DNA of 64,000 bases, taken from Paenibacillus sp. IHBB 10380. GTDB taxonomy: Bacteria; Bacillota; Bacilli; Paenibacillales; Paenibacillaceae. Location of the stretch: the NCBI RefSeq assembly GCF_000949425.1, contig NZ_CP010976.1, positions 2,480,001 to 2,544,000 on the forward strand, read 5' to 3'. Shown one piece after another: positions 62,128 through 64,000 of the stretch. Position 1 is the stretch's first letter. Every line of letters starts with the position of its first letter. The translations under genes were made by a program, and so were the position numbers. Under the pieces are notes generated by a model, which was not told the DNA's origin, made no database searches, and saw only the letters and a program-made list of their open reading frames with translations.

Positions 62128-63222
62128 ATGGGCATTTCAATAGGAAAAATCAGTATTGTACAGACCATTATGATTCTGATGTTAAGTAACGGACTGATGA
62201 CACACGTCATCATCAATCCTATGCTCCTCGATGCTTCAGGTAGAGATTCTTGGATTTCCATCGTGGTGTCCTTTATTATTTTCATACCTTGGTTCGTCTT
62301 ACTAGTAGTGTTTATGAGAAAGTCAGGACAACAGAAACTGTTCCCATGGCTTATTTCGCGAACCAATCCAATCATCGCCTGGATACTCATCATTCCGATC
62401 TGTATACAACTTTATTTAATTGGTGGAACAACCGTATTTCATACAACAACATGGACTTTTACCAACTATCTACCCTCTACGCCAAAGCTGGTATTAGTAG
62501 TGGTCTTAGTTATTGTGTGCTTGTACTGTGCTAAGTTAGGCATTACCTCCATTGCAATAGTTTCTGGGATACTCCTTCCTTTTGTCGTTCTACTTGGTAT
62601 TTTTGTGAGTATAGCGAATACGCCTCAGAAAGATTACGCACGATTGACACCCATGTTAGAACATGGATGGGGACCTGTATTTAACGGCTTAGTGTATATT
62701 GGGGGAGGTGTTACGGAGTTACTGCTTATTGTAGTCCTACAACACCATTTAAAATCCAAGATTCGCATGTGGCAACTCCTTTTAATTGGAACTATCTTAA
62801 CTTTTATTTCATTAGGACCGATTATTGGAGCCATCACTGAATTCGGTCCAATAGAGGCATCTAAACAGTATCAATCCCCCTATGAACAATGGCGTCTTGT
62901 GAGACTCGGAGAATATATTGAACATATCGACTTTTTATCTGTGTTTCAATGGTTAGCCGGGGCAACGATTCGAATAAGTCTTGTACAGTATCTACTTGCG
63001 GATTTACTACCCTTTAAGAATCAAGTTATGAGGACTCGATTTCTTCTGCTCATTGCGACAAGTTACATTCTTTTGTCTTTGTTACCTATTAGTCAAAATG
63101 ATTTCTATCTATGGGCGTACGAACTATATGTTCCTGCGACCTTATGTATAAGCGTGTTACTCACTTTATTTTTTCTGTATATTTCTATATTCACTAAACC
63201 GACAAAGGAGGGTTCCACTTGA
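62128..63222 (+). CDS. Spore germinant receptor B subunit (GerB permease), second operon
   Basis: 364 residues, about ten helices. KISIVQTIMILMLSNGLMTH starts helix 1, and YARLTPMLEHGWGPVFNGLV matches the conserved loop of GerB permeases (compare KLQPILENGIKPVFHGSLSC in the other operon). It lies upstream of, and overlaps by four bases, the A subunit gene, so the order is B then A, unlike the A-C-B order at 14835. Confidence 0.9.
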   Translation: MGISIGKISIVQTIMILMLSNGLMTHVIINPMLLDASGRDSWISIVVSFIIFIPWFVLLVVFMRKSGQQKLFPWLISRTNPIIAWILIIPICIQLYLIGGTTVFHTTTWTFTNYLPSTPKLVLVVVLVIVCLYCAKLGITSIAIVSGILLPFVVLLGIFVSIANTPQKDYARLTPMLEHGWGPVFNGLVYIGGGVTELLLIVVLQHHLKSKIRMWQLLLIGTILTFISLGPIIGAITEFGPIEASKQYQSPYEQWRLVRLGEYIEHIDFLSVFQWLAGATIRISLVQYLLADLLPFKNQVMRTRFLLLIATSYILLSLLPISQNDFYLWAYELYVPATLCISVLLTLFFLYISIFTKPTKEGST

Positions 63223-64000
63223 ACAATCATTCGGTCGAAGAAACGGAAGTACACTGGACTCCTCAAACACTAAAAGACATGTTCAAGCAATCAGACGATA
63301 TACACATTTTCGTTCATCAATACGATGAGTCTCCATCTTCAACAGTGGTCCTAATATATAGTGATGGAACGATAGACTCTAGCCTAATAAGCCGTACCGT
63401 ATTGCCTGAACTTCACGCATTGTATCGAGAGAATGAAGAATTCGTTCTTCATAATGGGTTAATGTTTGGATCTTTACAACTTGAACCTCTTCAGAATAAG
63501 GCTTCTGAAGAGACCCTCTATGAGGTCATATTTGAGGGTTCTCTTGTGCTTTTTTTTCCACAACTCAATACATTCTTAACCGTGAACATCAGTCAGATTC
63601 CCGGTAGAACGCCCGAAGAATCAAGCACGGAAATTTCTATTAAAGGTCCTAAGGATGGTTTTGTAGAGAGTATTGTTGTTAATGTTGCGCTCATTCGCAA
63701 ACGAATTCGCAGTAAATCACTTTGTTATGATAAATTAATTCTAGGCAAAAGAACCAAAACGAAGGTAGGTTTACTCTATTTTCAAGATATCATTTCTCCT
63801 AAGATTCTGGCGGAAATTAAGCGAAGATTAGATAAGATTGATGTGGATGGCATCGCGGGTGTCGGTCATCTAGAGGAGATCCTAACCGATTCAAAGTACT
63901 CTCTTTTTCCATTACTTGATTTCACGGGTCGTCCGGACTTCGCGGTTAATTGTTTACTGAATGGAAGATTTGTCATCATTATTGATGGGAGTCCGATGGT
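63219..64000 (+). CDS. Spore germinant receptor A subunit (GerA family), cut by the window end
   Basis: It starts at TTG 63219 (AAAGGAGGG about 8 bases upstream), overlapping the gerB stop. The 260 codons visible encode the soluble N-terminal half: SIKGPKDGFVESIVVNVALI, IRKRIRSKSL, KRTKTKVGLLYFQDIISPKI, and RFVIIIDGSPMV just before the first membrane segment. No stop is reached, so the C-terminal half lies beyond the window. EISIKGPKDGF differs slightly from the usual IRGPxEGF. Confidence 0.92.
   Translation, partial: MNNHSVEETEVHWTPQTLKDMFKQSDDIHIFVHQYDESPSSTVVLIYSDGTIDSSLISRTVLPELHALYRENEEFVLHNGLMFGSLQLEPLQNKASEETLYEVIFEGSLVLFFPQLNTFLTVNISQIPGRTPEESSTEISIKGPKDGFVESIVVNVALIRKRIRSKSLCYDKLILGKRTKTKVGLLYFQDIISPKILAEIKRRLDKIDVDGIAGVGHLEEILTDSKYSLFPLLDFTGRPDFAVNCLLNGRFVIIIDGSPM

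Noticed and set aside
1..64000. CRISPR arrays, tRNA/rRNA genes, transposases, phage genes, defence systems
   Set aside because: Looked for direct-repeat arrays, tRNA T-loop patterns and transposase or integrase motifs; none were found.

Overview
The window looks like a chromosomal segment of a low-GC, endospore-forming Firmicute, most likely Paenibacillus or a close relative. Pointers are two ger-type spore germinant receptor operons, a Spo0E-like phosphatase, a DUF4023-type peptide, YesM/YesN-type two-component control of an LplB-type sugar ABC transporter, a yclNOPQ-type siderophore operon, futalosine-pathway menaquinone genes, and an RRNPP regulator overlapping a small secreted peptide gene, as in the AloR/AloP systems of Paenibacillus. 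No tRNA, rRNA, CRISPR array, transposase or recombinase gene was seen.

Layout. 1-12.5 kb: about twenty short, unrelated genes, all on the minus strand (HIT, HAD, GNAT, SDR, small P-loop kinases, phosphotransferases, a chloramphenicol-phosphotransferase-like kinase). Several are broken by single-base changes or deletions. Some are separated by a recurring imperfect palindrome (ATTTC...TAACGTTT...TTCACGACGTCC). This resembles a decaying gene-cassette array. 12.5-19.1 kb: a 189-bp dispersed repeat, YolD-like gene, modAB, and a complete gerA-gerC-gerB operon with a small membrane protein. 19.1-25.5 kb: a stand-alone rpoD-type sigma factor, small membrane proteins, an OmpR-type two-component system, and mqnB-mqnD. 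25.6-34.5 kb: metabolic and transport genes, ending with a sodium:alanine/glycine symporter behind a tandem glycine riboswitch. 34.5-38 kb: an AraC regulator whose sensor domain is a TIM barrel paralogous to the enzyme it probably controls, then a Tm-1-like (UPF0261) gene and that TIM-barrel gene. 38-53.1 kb: a glucan-oligosaccharide locus, transcribed on the minus strand in the order lacI, GH30, a GH94-type phosphorylase, two ABC permeases (one frameshifted), a solute-binding protein, and a YesM/YesN pair. Upstream lies a histidine kinase preceded by a second, decayed copy of the lacI promoter, operator and GH30 5' end. 53.1-57 kb: Fur-box-preceded yclNOPQ. 57-64 kb: a secreted NlpC/P60 lipoprotein, small sporulation or signalling genes, the AloR/AloP-like pair, an AI-2E family transporter, an M23 peptidase remnant, and a second germination operon (gerB, then gerA cut by the window edge).

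How genes work together. The sugar locus forms one logical unit: extracellular sensing (YesM/YesN), import (SBP plus two permeases; no ATPase is encoded, so a shared one is probably used), intracellular hydrolysis (GH30) and phosphorolysis (GH94-type), with LacI repression at the palindrome CGAAACCGGTTTCG. The germination operons supply A, B and C subunits of inner-membrane nutrient receptors. The region 1-12.5 kb shows the strongest signs of transfer and decay.
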